DNA of 64,000 bases from Nigerium sp. Its GTDB lineage: Bacteria; Actinomycetota; Actinomycetes; Propionibacteriales; Propionibacteriaceae. The stretch lies in contig JADJTH010000008.1 in assembly GCA_016711325.1 (NCBI GenBank), positions 310,001-374,000 of the forward strand, written 5' to 3'. Position 1 is the first letter of the stretch; every line of letters begins with the position of its first letter. This document shows, piece by piece, positions 52,257-61,876 of this stretch. The position numbers and the translations under genes are program-made. Below the pieces are notes generated by a model that ran no database searches, was not told where the DNA came from, and saw nothing but the letters and a program-made list of their open reading frames with translations.

Positions 52257-53540
52257 TCACCCGCAAGCACTACGACGACCCCCGCTGGCGGGCCAAGACG
52301 GCACGCTCGACGGGCGCTCGCGAGTTCCGTCAGGTCATGAAGCGTCTGGAGCGCAAGGGGACCCCGGCGTTCGTCCAGGAGCGCATGGCCGCGACGACGG
52401 GTCGCAGGCGTGTTGTGTCGTGGGCTGCTTTCATCCGCCTGTGCACGCTCGCGGCCTTCCACTGTGAGGCCACGTTCCACCTGGTCGACATCATGCACGT
52501 GGCCGATGGGCTCACCCCCTCCCAGCGCCGGGAAGTGGGCTTCTCCCGCTGCGATTACCACCACGTCGAGTACGCCTTCAAGACGCTCGCCAAGGCGGGC
52601 GATGAGAGCATCTGCCAGGCCACTGGCGAAGTAGGAAATCCTCGGCTCCAGATGTCACTGGACGACTTCATCATCCGCCTCATCGAGACACCCGAAGTTG
52701 CCCCGACCTCTCGACAAGCGCTCGACGGCACGCTGATCGAGACCCATGCCCGTCGTCGCAGTTGGGCCAAGGATGCCAAGCCGGACTACCAGCAGAAGTC
52801 CGACTATCTCGTTCCCGCCGACTTAGAGGATTCACCCAAGGCCAGCAACGCTCCCGGGTTCCCGCGCGTGGCCGAGGATGGGACGTTGATCCACTCGGTC
52901 GACGGAGATGCCCGGGACCAAGTGCAGACGGGAAAGAACCTCAGCCCCGGCAACGTACGGCTGGGCTACGAGGCCCATTTCCTGGTGGACTCACGCGAGC
53001 CCGGCTCACCCCTTCATGCACCGCCCATTATTCGGGCGCTCCACCTTGCCCCCGGAAGCACCCACCGTGGCGACGCGGGCATCGCCGTCCTCGATGCGAT
53101 GAAGCGGGTGCTGGGGCACACCCCTGACGAGGTTCTGGACGACCGTGGCTACTCCAACTGCAAGGCCCAGAACTGGGCCCTGCCGCTGCACGAGCGCGGC
53201 ATCAAGCAAGTGTTCGACCTGCACCCGAACAACCGAGGAGTCAGACCCGGGCCGATCAAGGGGACTCAGTGGCGAGACGGCCTGCTTCTCGTCAGCGACA
53301 AGAAGACCAGGCACGAGCACGTCCCGACCCGCTCACCTCTGGAATCTCACGCGATCAAGTGCATATTGCGCTGGGTGAGAGCCACTGTTCCGTTGGTGGG
53401 TGAGCCAGTGTTCCGGTGACCAGTGGGCCACCGTGACGGTCCGGGGTGAGCCGTGGCGCCGGTGCTGGTCTGCGCGTGTGGAACGTTCGTCGGCGTTCGT
53501 GCCGCTGGGGCACGGGCGTTGACGAGAGGAGTCGTCCGTC

Positions 53541-55072
53541 ATGGTCGACTACAAACAGATCCTCAGGCTCCGTGCCGAGGGTGTGAGCCAGCGCGGGATT
53601 GCTGACGCGTTGGGGTGTTCGCGTAACACGGTGGCGGCGGTGTTCACTGCGGCGGACTCGGCCGGTGTCGGGTTCGGGCAGGTGGCGGACCTCGGGGCTG
53701 ACGAGGTCCGCACCCTGTTGCTGCCGGAGCCGGCCAAACCGGACTCGGACCGGGCCGCACCAGATTTCGAGTATGTGCACCGGGAGCTGGGACGGCCGTC
53801 GGTGACACTGCTGGTGTTGTGGAACGAGTACGTGGCCAAGTGCCGCGCCACCGGCGAGGTGCCGTACCAGTACTCGTTCTTCAACGAACAGTACCGCCGG
53901 TGGGTGAAGTCGACGGGGCGTCGATGCGGATCCAACGCAGCCCGGGCGAGTCGGTCGAGGTCGACTGGGCCGGCGATCCGATGGTGTTCGCCGACCCGCT
54001 GACCGGCGAACTGAGGCAGGCGTGGGTGTTCGTGGCCGCGTTGTCGTACTCGGCCTACTCCTATGTGGAGGCCTTGCCCGACATGACGTTGGGGTCGTGG
54101 ATCGACGCGCACGTGCACGCGTTCGAGCATTTCGGGGGTGTCGGCCGGCTCCTCGTCCCGGACAACCTGCGTACCGGGGTGTCCAGGTCGGACCGGTACG
54201 AGCCGGCGTTGAACCCGGCGTACGCGCGGTTGGCGGAGCATTACGGGACGGCGGTCATCCCGGCCCGCGTGAAGCGTCCCCGCGACAAGGCGGTCGTCGA
54301 AGGCAGTGTCCGGTTCGTCGCCGGGCAGGTCGCCGCGGTGCTCCGCAACCGGCAGTTCGTCGGGTTGGCCGAGTTGAACGAGGCCATCTTCGACGAGGTC
54401 GCCGCCATCAACGCCCGACCGTTCCAGAAGCGGGAGGACTCCGCCTGATGGTGTTCGAACGCGACGAGAAACCACTGCTGATCCCGCTACCACCGGTCCG
54501 GTTCGAACTGGCGGACCTCCGCAAGGCCAAGGCGGGACCGAACTACCACGTCCAGGTCGATCGGAACTTCTACTCGGTCCCCGCCCGGCTGATCGGGCAG
54601 TCCTTGGATGTCCGGCTCACTTCGGCCACCGTGGAGGTGTTCGACGGCTTGGAGCGCGTCGCGTCGCATCCACGGTTCACCGGCGTGTTCGGCCGGTACT
54701 CCACCCTGCCCGCGCACATGCCCGAGCAGCATCGCAGCCGGCTCGTGGACTGGACCCCGGAACGGTTCGAGCAGTGGGCCTCGACCATCGGCCCCCACAC
54801 GGTGGCCGCGATCCGGGCGATCCTCGCGTCCCGCAAGATCGTCGAGCAGTCCTACCGGTCGTGTCTGGGGGTGATGTCGCTGGCCAGAAGCCCGGCGGCA
54901 TCGCCCGCCTCGAGGACACCTGCAGTCGGGCGTTGGCGGCCACCCCCGCCCCGTCGTACACGCTGATCAAGAAGCTGTGGGCCGGCTGGACGCCCGCCGC
55001 ACCACCCCCGCGCCATCGCTGGGCGACGCCGGGTTCGTGCGCGGCGCCGACTACTACGGGAGCCGAGCATGA
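53541..55072 (+). pseudogene. istA: IstA transposase with about four frameshifts
   Basis: Starts MVDYKQILRLRAEGVSQRGI (HTH), with the DDE core in a second frame (GESVEVDWAGDPMVF, LVPDNLRTGVS, KAVVEGSV), a third frame from LMVFERDEKP, a fourth from KPGGIARLEDTC, and the end SLGDAGFVRGADYYGSRA in a fifth segment. The breaks are at about 53919 (GGGG), 54444 (TCC), 54888 (AGAA) and 54990 (TGG); one added base mends each. Its last TGA overlaps the istB ATG. Either inactive or misassembled. Confidence 0.85.
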
Positions 55073-55812
55073 TCGACATCGAAACCCTCACCCGGCTCAA
55101 GATGATGCGCCTGTCCGGGATGGCCGAGTACTTCGAGAACCTCGCCGACACCCCCACCGCGGCCACCATGACCGGCCCCGAGCTGGTCAAACAGGCCGTC
55201 GACTGGGAATACGAGAGACGGCGCGACAGCAAGCTGCACCGGCTCCGCCGGCAAGCAGGCCTGGCGCAACCCGGAGCCGATCTGGCCGACCTCAAGGCCA
55301 TGCCCGGCCGCAGCGTCGACAGCGAACTGATCGCTCGGCTGGCTGTCGGCTCCTACCTGCTCAAACGCCAAGACGTCATCCTGCAAGGACCCACCGGAGC
55401 CGGGAAGACCTACGTCGCCTGCGCCCTGGCGAACAAGGCCTGCCAGCAATACCGCAAGGTCCTCTACCTGTCGGCCGGGGAACTGTTCGACCGGATCACG
55501 ATCGCCGAACGCACCGGCGACAAGAAACGCTGCCTCGACACCCTCGTCAAGGTCGAGTTGTTGATCATCGACGACTGGTTCCTCACGCCACCGACCCGGC
55601 CACAAGTCCAACAGCTCCATACCCTCATCGACCGGCGCCACAAGACCGCCTCGACGATCTACTGCACCCAACTGCCACCCGGGCAGTGGCACGACCGGAT
55701 GGAGGAGAAGATCCTCGCCGACGCGATCGTCGACCGGATCACCACCAACGCGCACGCCACCGTCCTCGACTGTGACGACTCCATGCGCAAGCACTTCACC
55801 CACCTGGAGTGA
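55069..55812 (+). CDS. istB: IstB helper ATPase of IS21
   Basis: 247 residues, DnaC/DnaA-like AAA ATPase that assembles on target DNA and stimulates IstA. Walker A is LQGPTGAGKTYVACALA, Walker B is VELLIIDDW, sensor I near IYCTQLPPGQW. Start ATG overlaps the istA stop. Intact. Confidence 0.95.
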   Translation: MIDIETLTRLKMMRLSGMAEYFENLADTPTAATMTGPELVKQAVDWEYERRRDSKLHRLRRQAGLAQPGADLADLKAMPGRSVDSELIARLAVGSYLLKRQDVILQGPTGAGKTYVACALANKACQQYRKVLYLSAGELFDRITIAERTGDKKRCLDTLVKVELLIIDDWFLTPPTRPQVQQLHTLIDRRHKTASTIYCTQLPPGQWHDRMEEKILADAIVDRITTNAHATVLDCDDSMRKHFTHLE

Positions 55813-56563
55813 CCAAGCGTCAGGGACGGGCCATCAAGGCCCGCCCCTGACGTCGCCACGGCTCACCCAACCCCGTCGAAGTGGCCCACCGGTCACCGGA
55901 ACACTGGCTCACCCACCAGCGGAACAGTGGCTCTGGACGAGCGCAATATCCAATCAAGGACAAGCGCGCAGAGATCGTCGCAAAGCGCCACGCCTTCTCC
56001 TTCGGCTTCGAGGACTGGAACTTGGAGAGGGGCACGGTCCGACTGGTGGGACCTGCCGTCCGAGGACAGGTGCGGTGTGTCAACCACCCCGCCTCGATGC
56101 GTCTGAAGGCCGTCAAACAGCACTCACGGGGCGGGCGTCGCTCCACCCGCCCCACGACCGCCCACGTCCTGGGTGACGAATGCGCCTGCGGGAAGACGAA
56201 GGTCGTCCCGATCACTGAGGTGATCCGCTTCTACCAGCCCTACGTCTGGGGTTCCCCGGAGTGGGAGCGTGCCTATGGCGGTCGCAATCTCTCCGAGACG
56301 GCCAACAGCACCTTCAAAGACCATCACGGTCGATTCTCCAAGGGGTCGATCAAGGTCCTCGGGCGCAACAAGATCGCCCTGGCTCTGGCGTTCTTCGTGG
56401 ACGCGGTGAACACGCGCCTGATCATCAGCATGCCGACAGACTTCTTCGAGCGGTGGACAGGCTCGGCCCCTACCTGCCCGACCCCGACGACCGCGCCTGG
56501 ACGGACCCTAACCATCAGCCGCCCGCAACTCGGGCAAAGTCGGCTACTACTACTGAATAGCCG

Positions 56564-56652
56564 TGGTGTCCGAGAGAGGACTTGAACCTCCACGCCCTAA
56601 TACGGGCACTAGCACCTCAAGCTAGCGCGTCTGCCAATTCCGCCACCCGGAC
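56564..56652 (-). tRNA. tRNA-Leu (GAG)
   Basis: Acceptor GTCCGGG with CTCGGAC, anticodon loop TTGAGGT (GAG), a long variable arm (TGCCCGTATTAGGGCG), T-arm GGAGG-TTCAAGT-CCTCT, discriminator A and encoded CCA (56564-56566). The accessory region ends at its 3' end, as usual for tRNA integration sites. Confidence 0.95.
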
Positions 56653-56687
56653 AAGGTGTCGGCCGGGTCTCCCCGGCAGCCCGGTAA

Positions 56688-57674
56688 CTATAGCGTGCCC
56701 GGGCCGGAGGTCACAAAACGAGCGTCGTTCGGACCGCCGGAGACGTCGTCGAGCGCCGAGGCGATCTCGGCAGGCAGTGTCATCGGCTCGGCGTCCAGGT
56801 AGGGCGCGAGCTGAGTGGACGTCCGGGCGCCCAGCAGCGGAGCGGTGACGCCGGGGGCGTCCCGGACCCACAGCCAGGCCACCTGCAGCGGTGTGACGCC
56901 CAGGCCGTCGGCCGCCTTGGCGACCGCCTCGACCACCGCCCTCGAGCGCGGCTCGAGGTAGGGCTCGACGTACCACTGGAAGTGCGCTGCCGCGGCCCGC
57001 GAGCCGCGTGGGATGCCCGAGCGGTACTTGCCGGTCAGGACGCCGCGGCCCATGGGCGACCACGGGAAGAAGCCCATCTCGAAGTGCCGCAGTGCGGGCA
57101 GCACCTCCACCTCGGCGCGCCGTGCCAGCAACGAATACTCGACCTGATTGCTGACCAGCCGCGCGCGGCCCGGGAAAGCCGACTGCCAGGTGGCCGCGGC
57201 GGCCGTCTGCCAGCCGACGAAGTTCGACACGCCCGCGTAGCGGACGACGCCCGTGGTCACCGCATGATCGAGCGCCGCGAGCGTTTCCTCCATCGGCGCG
57301 GTGCCCCAGGCGTGGACCTGCCACAGGTCGATGCGATCGGTGCGGAGTCGGCGCAGGGAGTCGTGCAGGTCGTCCAGCAGCGCGCGGCGTGACGTGTCGA
57401 CGACGCGGACGCCGTCGCGGAAGGTGAACCCCGCCTTGGTGGCGATCACGACGTCGTCGCGCGCCACCTCGGTGCGCAGCAGCCGTCCGAGGATCTGTTC
57501 GGCCGCGCCCCGCGCGTAGGCCGGCGCGGTGTCGATCAGGTCGCCTCCGGCGTCGACGAACGATCGCAGCAGGCTGCGGGCCTCGTCCAGCGGTGTGTCG
57601 CGACCCCACGTCATCGTGCCGAGACCGGCCCGCGAGACGCTCAGGCCGCTCGAACCCACCGTCCGCCGTTGCAT
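56688..57674 (-). CDS. aldo/keto reductase
   Basis: 328 residues, (beta/alpha)8 NADPH-dependent oxidoreductase. VSRAGLGTMTWGRDTP, then FVDAGGDLIDTAPAYARGAA with the catalytic Asp and Tyr, ATKAGFTF (Lys) and DLWQVHAWG (His); NADP segment near LLGARTSTQL at the C-terminus. The usual AKR near mshC/uppP in actinobacteria. Substrate unknown. Confidence 0.88.
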   Translation of the reverse strand: MQRRTVGSSGLSVSRAGLGTMTWGRDTPLDEARSLLRSFVDAGGDLIDTAPAYARGAAEQILGRLLRTEVARDDVVIATKAGFTFRDGVRVVDTSRRALLDDLHDSLRRLRTDRIDLWQVHAWGTAPMEETLAALDHAVTTGVVRYAGVSNFVGWQTAAAATWQSAFPGRARLVSNQVEYSLLARRAEVEVLPALRHFEMGFFPWSPMGRGVLTGKYRSGIPRGSRAAAAHFQWYVEPYLEPRSRAVVEAVAKAADGLGVTPLQVAWLWVRDAPGVTAPLLGARTSTQLAPYLDAEPMTLPAEIASALDDVSGGPNDARFVTSGPGTL

Positions 57675-57696
57675 GACCTCACCCCTGTCGGCGCGA

Positions 57697-58530
57697 CTAG
57701 ACGGGCTGCATCACGCCGGCCACCAGCAGGCCCGCGATGACGGTGCCGACGATGACGCGGTAGATGACGAACGCGGTGAAGTCGTTGGTCGCCACGAACT
57801 TCAGCAACCACGCGATCGACACGTACGCGACCACGAACGACACCACCGTGCCGATGGCGGCCGCCGTCCAGCCGACCCCGGTCGCGATGTCGGACGCCGA
57901 GGTGACCGCCTGGAAACCGCCCGCGGCGACCAGCGTCGGGATGCCAAGGAAGAAGCTCATCCGGGTCGCCGTCACCCGGTCGATCCCCAGCAGCAGCGCG
58001 CCGGAGATGGTGGCACCCGAGCGGCTCACCCCGGGCACCAGCGACAGGCACTGGATGAGGCCGAGTTTCGCGCCGTCGACCCAGGTGATGGACTCCTCAC
58101 CGCGCTCCTGCTTGCCGACGCGGTCGGCGAGGAACATGACGCCGCTCCACAGGATGAGGCCCGCGACGACGAACCACAGGCTGCGCAGCGGGCCCTCGAT
58201 GAGGTCCTTGAGCGCGAGCGCCACCACCGCGGTCACCCCGAAGCCGACGATGATCGCCCAGCCGAGCGCGTAATCGGAACCGCGCTTGGCCTCGTCGGCC
58301 ACCCCCGCGAACCAGGCGCCGGCGATGCGGACGATGTCGCCCCAGAAGTACACGATGGACGCCGCCATCGCCCCGATCTGGATGATCGCGGTGTACGCGG
58401 TCACGGACGGGTCGTTGATGGGAAGGCCCATCAGGCTCTCGACCAACGTGAGGTGCCCCGTCGAGCTGATCGGGAGGAACTCCGTCACGCCCTCGACGAT
58501 CCCCAGGATCACCGATTGCCACCACTCCAT
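57697..58530 (-). CDS. uppP: undecaprenyl-diphosphatase (BacA type)
   Basis: 277 residues, integral membrane with about eight helices. Motif 1 LGIVEGVTEFLPISSTGHL (the E-x3-E and PGSRS-like catalytic set with PISSTGH) and motif 2 SLVPGVSRSGATISGALLL are diagnostic. Recycles the lipid carrier for peptidoglycan and wall polymers; loss causes bacitracin sensitivity in relatives. ATG 58530. Divergent from mshC. Confidence 0.95.
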   Translation of the reverse strand: MEWWQSVILGIVEGVTEFLPISSTGHLTLVESLMGLPINDPSVTAYTAIIQIGAMAASIVYFWGDIVRIAGAWFAGVADEAKRGSDYALGWAIIVGFGVTAVVALALKDLIEGPLRSLWFVVAGLILWSGVMFLADRVGKQERGEESITWVDGAKLGLIQCLSLVPGVSRSGATISGALLLGIDRVTATRMSFFLGIPTLVAAGGFQAVTSASDIATGVGWTAAAIGTVVSFVVAYVSIAWLLKFVATNDFTAFVIYRVIVGTVIAGLLVAGVMQPV

Positions 58531-58684
58531 GCTGTGCTCACCTCTCGAGTCCGCGGCTCACCTGTCGTGTCCGCGCCGGCACCCATCATGCCCGGGTGCC
58601 CTGGCCGCTCCACAGTAGTGTCCGCGGCGGACGTTAGGCTTGCACGCGCGCGGCGCTGGGCCGTGCGGCACCCAGAGGAGTTCC

Positions 58685-59926
58685 ATGCAGGCCTGGTCGC
58701 GACCCGAGATCGCAGCGCTCACGCCCGACCCGCGGCGTCCGCGCGTGTTCGACACCGGACGCGGTGAGCTCACGACGGTGGGGCCGTCCGATGACTCGGC
58801 CGCCCGCCTGTACGTGTGCGGCATCACGCCGTACGACGCGACGCACCTCGGCCACGCGAACACCTACGTCGCGTTCGACCTGCTCAACCGGGTGTGGCGC
58901 GACGCCGGCCTTGAGGTCGCCTACACCCAGAATGTCACCGACGTCGACGATCCGCTGCTGGAGCGCGCCGAGGCGACCGGCGTCGACTGGCGCGAGCTCG
59001 CCGCCGAACAGACCCAGCTTTTCCGCACCGACATGGAGGCACTGCGGGTCATCCCGCCCGGCGACTACGTGGGCGCGGTGGAGTCCATCCCGCTGGTGAT
59101 CGAGCTGATCGAGCGGCTGATGCCGACCGGTCTGGTCTACCAGGTGGACGATCCCGAGCACCCCGACTGGTACTTCTCCTGCAGCGAGTCCGCCGACTTC
59201 GGCGAGGTGTCCCACCTCGACCGCGCGGCGGCGCTGGCGATCTTCGGCGAGCGTGGCGGCGATCCTGAGCGTCCGGGCAAGCGGGACGCCCTCGACTGCC
59301 TGGTGTGGCGGCTGGCGCGCGAGGGCGAGCCCAGCTGGCCGTCGCCGCTGGGGCAGGGGCGTCCGGGCTGGCACATCGAATGCACGGCGATCGCCCTGGC
59401 CCACCTGGGTGAGGCGTTCGACGTCCAAGGGGGCGGGTCAGACCTGGTGTTCCCGCATCACGAGATGAGCGCCGCCGAAGCGCGCGCCGCGACGGGGCGG
59501 CCGTTCGCGCGCGCCTACGTGCACGCAGGCATGGTCGGCTACCAGGGCGAGAAGATGAGCAAGTCGAAGGGCAACCTCGTGCTCGTGTCCAGGCTGCGCG
59601 CCGAGGGCGTCGAGCCGATGGCCATCCGGCTGGTGCTGCTGGCGCATCACTACCGCTCCGACTGGGAATACACCGACGCCGATCTCGCCCGCGCGACCGA
59701 GCGCCTCGCGGCCTGGCGTGCCGTCACCAACGACCCTGCGGCGCTTCCCGCCGACGACACGGTGCGGGCGATCCGCGACGCGTTGCGCAACGACCTGGAC
59801 GCCCCCGCCGCCCTCGCCACGGTCGACGTGTGGGTCGCGGCGTCCGCGGCGATCGGCGGTGACGACACCGACGCCGTCGGGGCAGTCGTGACGGCGGTGG
59901 ACGCGCTGCTCGGCGTCAAGCTGTGA
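58685..59926 (+). CDS. mshC: mycothiol ligase MshC
   Basis: 413 residues, a cysteinyl-tRNA-synthetase-like ATP-dependent ligase joining cysteine to glucosaminyl-inositol in mycothiol synthesis. The HIGH-like motif is YDATHLGHANTY, the KMSKS is GEKMSKSKGN; zinc-site Cys are in RLYVCGITPYD and HIECTAIALA. The class I core without a tRNA-binding tail separates MshC from CysS. ATG 58685 has AGAGGAG upstream. Mycothiol is confined to actinobacteria. Confidence 0.94.
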   Translation: MQAWSRPEIAALTPDPRRPRVFDTGRGELTTVGPSDDSAARLYVCGITPYDATHLGHANTYVAFDLLNRVWRDAGLEVAYTQNVTDVDDPLLERAEATGVDWRELAAEQTQLFRTDMEALRVIPPGDYVGAVESIPLVIELIERLMPTGLVYQVDDPEHPDWYFSCSESADFGEVSHLDRAAALAIFGERGGDPERPGKRDALDCLVWRLAREGEPSWPSPLGQGRPGWHIECTAIALAHLGEAFDVQGGGSDLVFPHHEMSAAEARAATGRPFARAYVHAGMVGYQGEKMSKSKGNLVLVSRLRAEGVEPMAIRLVLLAHHYRSDWEYTDADLARATERLAAWRAVTNDPAALPADDTVRAIRDALRNDLDAPAALATVDVWVAASAAIGGDDTDAVGAVVTAVDALLGVKL

Positions 59927-59931
59927 CCCCG

Positions 59932-59945
59932 TAGAGTGAGAACAC
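59932..59945 (+). promoter_or_regulatory. leaderless promoter of hisE
   Basis: TAGAGT (59932-59937) is 8 nt before GTG 59946; it begins the hisEG transcript. Confidence 0.6.
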
Positions 59946-60209
59946 GTGAAGACCTTCGAGGAACTGTTCGCCGAGTTGAGCCACAAGGCCGCCACCCGGC
60001 CCGAGGGGTCGGGCACGGTGCGCGAGCTGGACGCCGGCGTCCACTTCATCGGCAAGAAGATCGTCGAAGAGGCCGCCGAGGTATGGATGGCCGCCGAGTT
60101 CCAGTCCGACGCCGAGGCGTCCGAAGAGATCAGCCAGCTGCTGTACCACCTGCAGGTGCTGATGGTCGCCAAAGGCCTCACGCTCGACGACGTCTACCGC
60201 TACCTGTGA
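59946..60209 (+). CDS. hisE: phosphoribosyl-ATP diphosphatase
   Basis: 87 residues, all-alpha MazG-like fold; step 2 of histidine synthesis. MKTFEELFAELSHKAATRPE, KKIVEEAAEVWMAAEF and EEISQLLYHLQVLM show the metal-binding Glu pattern. GTG 59946 is leaderless. Stop overlaps or abuts hisG. Confidence 0.95.
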   Translation: MKTFEELFAELSHKAATRPEGSGTVRELDAGVHFIGKKIVEEAAEVWMAAEFQSDAEASEEISQLLYHLQVLMVAKGLTLDDVYRYL

Positions 60210-60220
60210 AAGGCACCACC

Positions 60221-61078
60221 GTGACCGACCGTCTGCTGCGCATCGCCGTTCCCAACAAGGGATCGCTGTCCGAGGCGACGCACGCGATGCTGACCGAGGC
60301 CGGTTACAAGCAGCGCTCCGACTCCAAGGACCTGGTGCTCGTCGACGCGGCCAACGGGGTCGAGTTCTACTACCTGCGCCCGCGCGACATCGCCGTCTAC
60401 GTCGGCGAGCGCACCCTCGACCTGGGTTTCACCGGTCGTGACATGCTGCTCGACTCGGGTGCGGACGCCACCGAGGTGCTGCCGCTGGGCTTCGCCGGCA
60501 CCAAGTTCCGCTTCGCCGCTCCGGGGGCCGCCTCCTGGACGCCCCACGACCTTCATGGCAAGCGCATCGCCACCTCTTACCCCGGGCTGCTGTCCGCCTG
60601 GCTCGCCGACCGCGGCATCAACGCCCGGCTGATCAAGCTCGACGGCGCCGTGGAGACGTCGGTGCGGCTCGGGGTGGCGGACGCGATCGCCGACGTCGTC
60701 GAGACCGGTTCGACGCTCAGGCGCGCCGGCCTGGAGATGTTCGGCGAACCGATCCTGGTCTCCGAGGCGATCCTGATCCAGGCGAACGGGGTCGAGCGCC
60801 CCGAGGGCCTCGACCTGTTGCTGCGACGTCTCAGCGGTGTGATGACGGCGCGCAACTACAAGATGGTCGACTACAACGTTGCCGTCGAGAACCTCAAGGC
60901 CGCGACCGCGGTGACGCCCGGGATCGACAGCCCGACCGTGTCCCACCTGGCCCGCGACGGCTGGCTCGCCGTGCGGGCGATGATCCCCGCCAAGGAGGCA
61001 CCCGTCATCATGGACGAGTTGTGGGAGGTCGGCGCGGAGGGGATCCTGGTCACCGACATCGCGGCCTGCCGGCTATGA
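60221..61078 (+). CDS. hisG: ATP phosphoribosyltransferase, long form
   Basis: 285 residues, first step of histidine synthesis; long form with a C-terminal ACT-like domain for histidine feedback inhibition (so no HisZ is needed). IAVPNKGSLSEA, GFTGRDMLLDSG, and the PRPP loop ADAIADVVETGSTLRRAGL are visible. GTG 60221 has GAAAGG 8 nt upstream; a GTG at 60206, overlapping the hisE stop, is possible. Overlaps the PH-domain gene by 4 bp. Confidence 0.95.
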   Translation: MTDRLLRIAVPNKGSLSEATHAMLTEAGYKQRSDSKDLVLVDAANGVEFYYLRPRDIAVYVGERTLDLGFTGRDMLLDSGADATEVLPLGFAGTKFRFAAPGAASWTPHDLHGKRIATSYPGLLSAWLADRGINARLIKLDGAVETSVRLGVADAIADVVETGSTLRRAGLEMFGEPILVSEAILIQANGVERPEGLDLLLRRLSGVMTARNYKMVDYNVAVENLKAATAVTPGIDSPTVSHLARDGWLAVRAMIPAKEAPVIMDELWEVGAEGILVTDIAACRL

Positions 61079-61518
61079 CCGGCTCGTGGGAGATGGAGGC
61101 TCACCCGCACATGCTGCGGCGTCAGGCCCTCATCTGGACCGTCGTCATGGGCGGCAGCGCCGTGTTCGGCTGGTTCGCGCTGCCGGCCAACGTCCGGGCG
61201 CTGTTCACTGGGTTCCAGGTCGCCACGTTGGCGTTCTTCGTGGTCGTGATGCTCTCGATCGTGTGGGCGCTGGGGCTGGGCTTCGTGAAGGCCGGGCCTG
61301 AGGGACTGCTGTTCCGCAACGGCGTCCGCACCCGCCAGGTGCCGTGGGCCGATGTGGTGTCGATCCGCTACACCAGCGCCGACCACTGGGCGTTCGTCGA
61401 ACTGGCGGACGACTCCGACCGCCCGCTGCTGGGGATTCAGCGCTCCGACGGCGCACTCGCCGACGAGCAGGTGGCGCGGCTTCGTGCGGTCGCGACGAAG
61501 TACATCGGCCAGCGCTGA
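61075..61518 (+). CDS. membrane protein with bacterial PH domain
   Basis: 147 residues. Start ATG 61075 overlaps the hisG TGA (ATGA). Two membrane helices at residues ~18-60 (LIWTVVMGGSAVFGWFALPA, VATLAFFVVVMLSIVWALGL), then a PH-like barrel (VKAGPEGLLFRNGVRTRQVP, WADVVSIRY). The same gene follows hisG in many actinobacteria; its role is unknown. Confidence 0.8.
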   Translation: MTGSWEMEAHPHMLRRQALIWTVVMGGSAVFGWFALPANVRALFTGFQVATLAFFVVVMLSIVWALGLGFVKAGPEGLLFRNGVRTRQVPWADVVSIRYTSADHWAFVELADDSDRPLLGIQRSDGALADEQVARLRAVATKYIGQR

Positions 61519-61600
61519 GCCCGATGCCCACTGGTCCCGGCTGCGGGATCGCGCCCGGGCGCGCGTTCTGGACACTGCGCCGCCGTTGTGCGCGGGCCGC

Positions 61601-61606
61601 TACTGT
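61601..61606 (+). promoter_or_regulatory. leaderless promoter of the cysteine leader peptide
   Basis: TACTGT at 61601-61606, then 7 nt to ATG 61614. Confidence 0.6.
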
Positions 61607-61613
61607 GACCACC

Positions 61614-61712
61614 ATGTCGCTCAGCCAGACGATGCAGATGCCGATCCTCGGGTTCTCCGGGAACGTCTGCATGGGCCGGTGTCGGCACGCGGGCGCCTGT
61701 AGCTGTCGGTGA
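61614..61712 (+). CDS. leaderless cysteine-rich leader peptide (uORF)
   Basis: 32 residues, MSLSQTMQMPILGFSGNVCM then GRCRHAGACSCR: five of the last 14 residues-plus region (C19, C23, C29, C31) are Cys, near the end. It matches the leaderless polycysteine sORFs known from mycobacteria, where ribosome behaviour at Cys codons controls downstream sulfur genes. Here the downstream genes encode a cystine-type ABC transporter, so the substrate fits the sensor. Peptide itself is probably dispensable. Confidence 0.7.
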   Translation: MSLSQTMQMPILGFSGNVCMGRCRHAGACSCR

Positions 61713-61724
61713 TTCCCGCCCGCG
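61688..61724 (+). promoter_or_regulatory. hairpin spanning the Cys codons of the leader
   Basis: CGCGGGCG (61688-61695) pairs with CGCCCGCG (61717-61724); the 21-nt loop has two Cys codons (61698, 61704) and the stop. A ribosome held at the Cys codons would cover the loop and left arm and stop this stem forming. No T-run follows, so control may be translational or Rho-dependent. Confidence 0.5.
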
Positions 61725-61876
61725 CCACTGTGCGCGACGGCCGCGGCGTCCCGGGCCTTGCCTGAGGAGGACCTCCGCTCGAACACCGGACGTCCGGATG
61801 CGCTCGCGCCGCCCTCACCCTTGGTGCACGGCCCGCACGGGCCGCACGTTCCGCCTACCCAGACAAGGATTCCATC

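Larger units (their letters stand above)
53360..55952 (+). mobile_element. IS21-family insertion sequence with 6-bp target duplication
   Basis: Ends TGCATATTGCGCT and AGCGCAATATCCA; internal terminal repeats GAGCCACTGTTCCG and GAGCCAGTGTTCCGGTG occur twice in inverse orientation at each end (53378-53425 and 55885-55935). Target duplication ATCAAG at 53354-53359 and 55953-55958. Carries istA (with frameshifts) and istB. Confidence 0.93.
52253..56560 (+). pseudogene. IS4-type DDE transposase gene, split by IS21
   Basis: 5' part 52253-53359, 3' part 55959-56560 with one copy of the ATCAAG duplication removed; the frame then rejoins exactly as SHAIKDKRAEIVAKRHAF. The DDE signature is complete: ALDGTLIETHARR (first D), EVLDDRGYSNC (second D), and YGGRNLSETANSTFK, which fits the IS4 Y(2)R(3)E(6)K signature. 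A further one-base loss near 56462 (TGGACAGG) shifts the tail; the better frame ends PATRAKSATTTE at TAG 56560. The stop lies 3 bp from the encoded CCA of tRNA-Leu. Confidence 0.75.
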
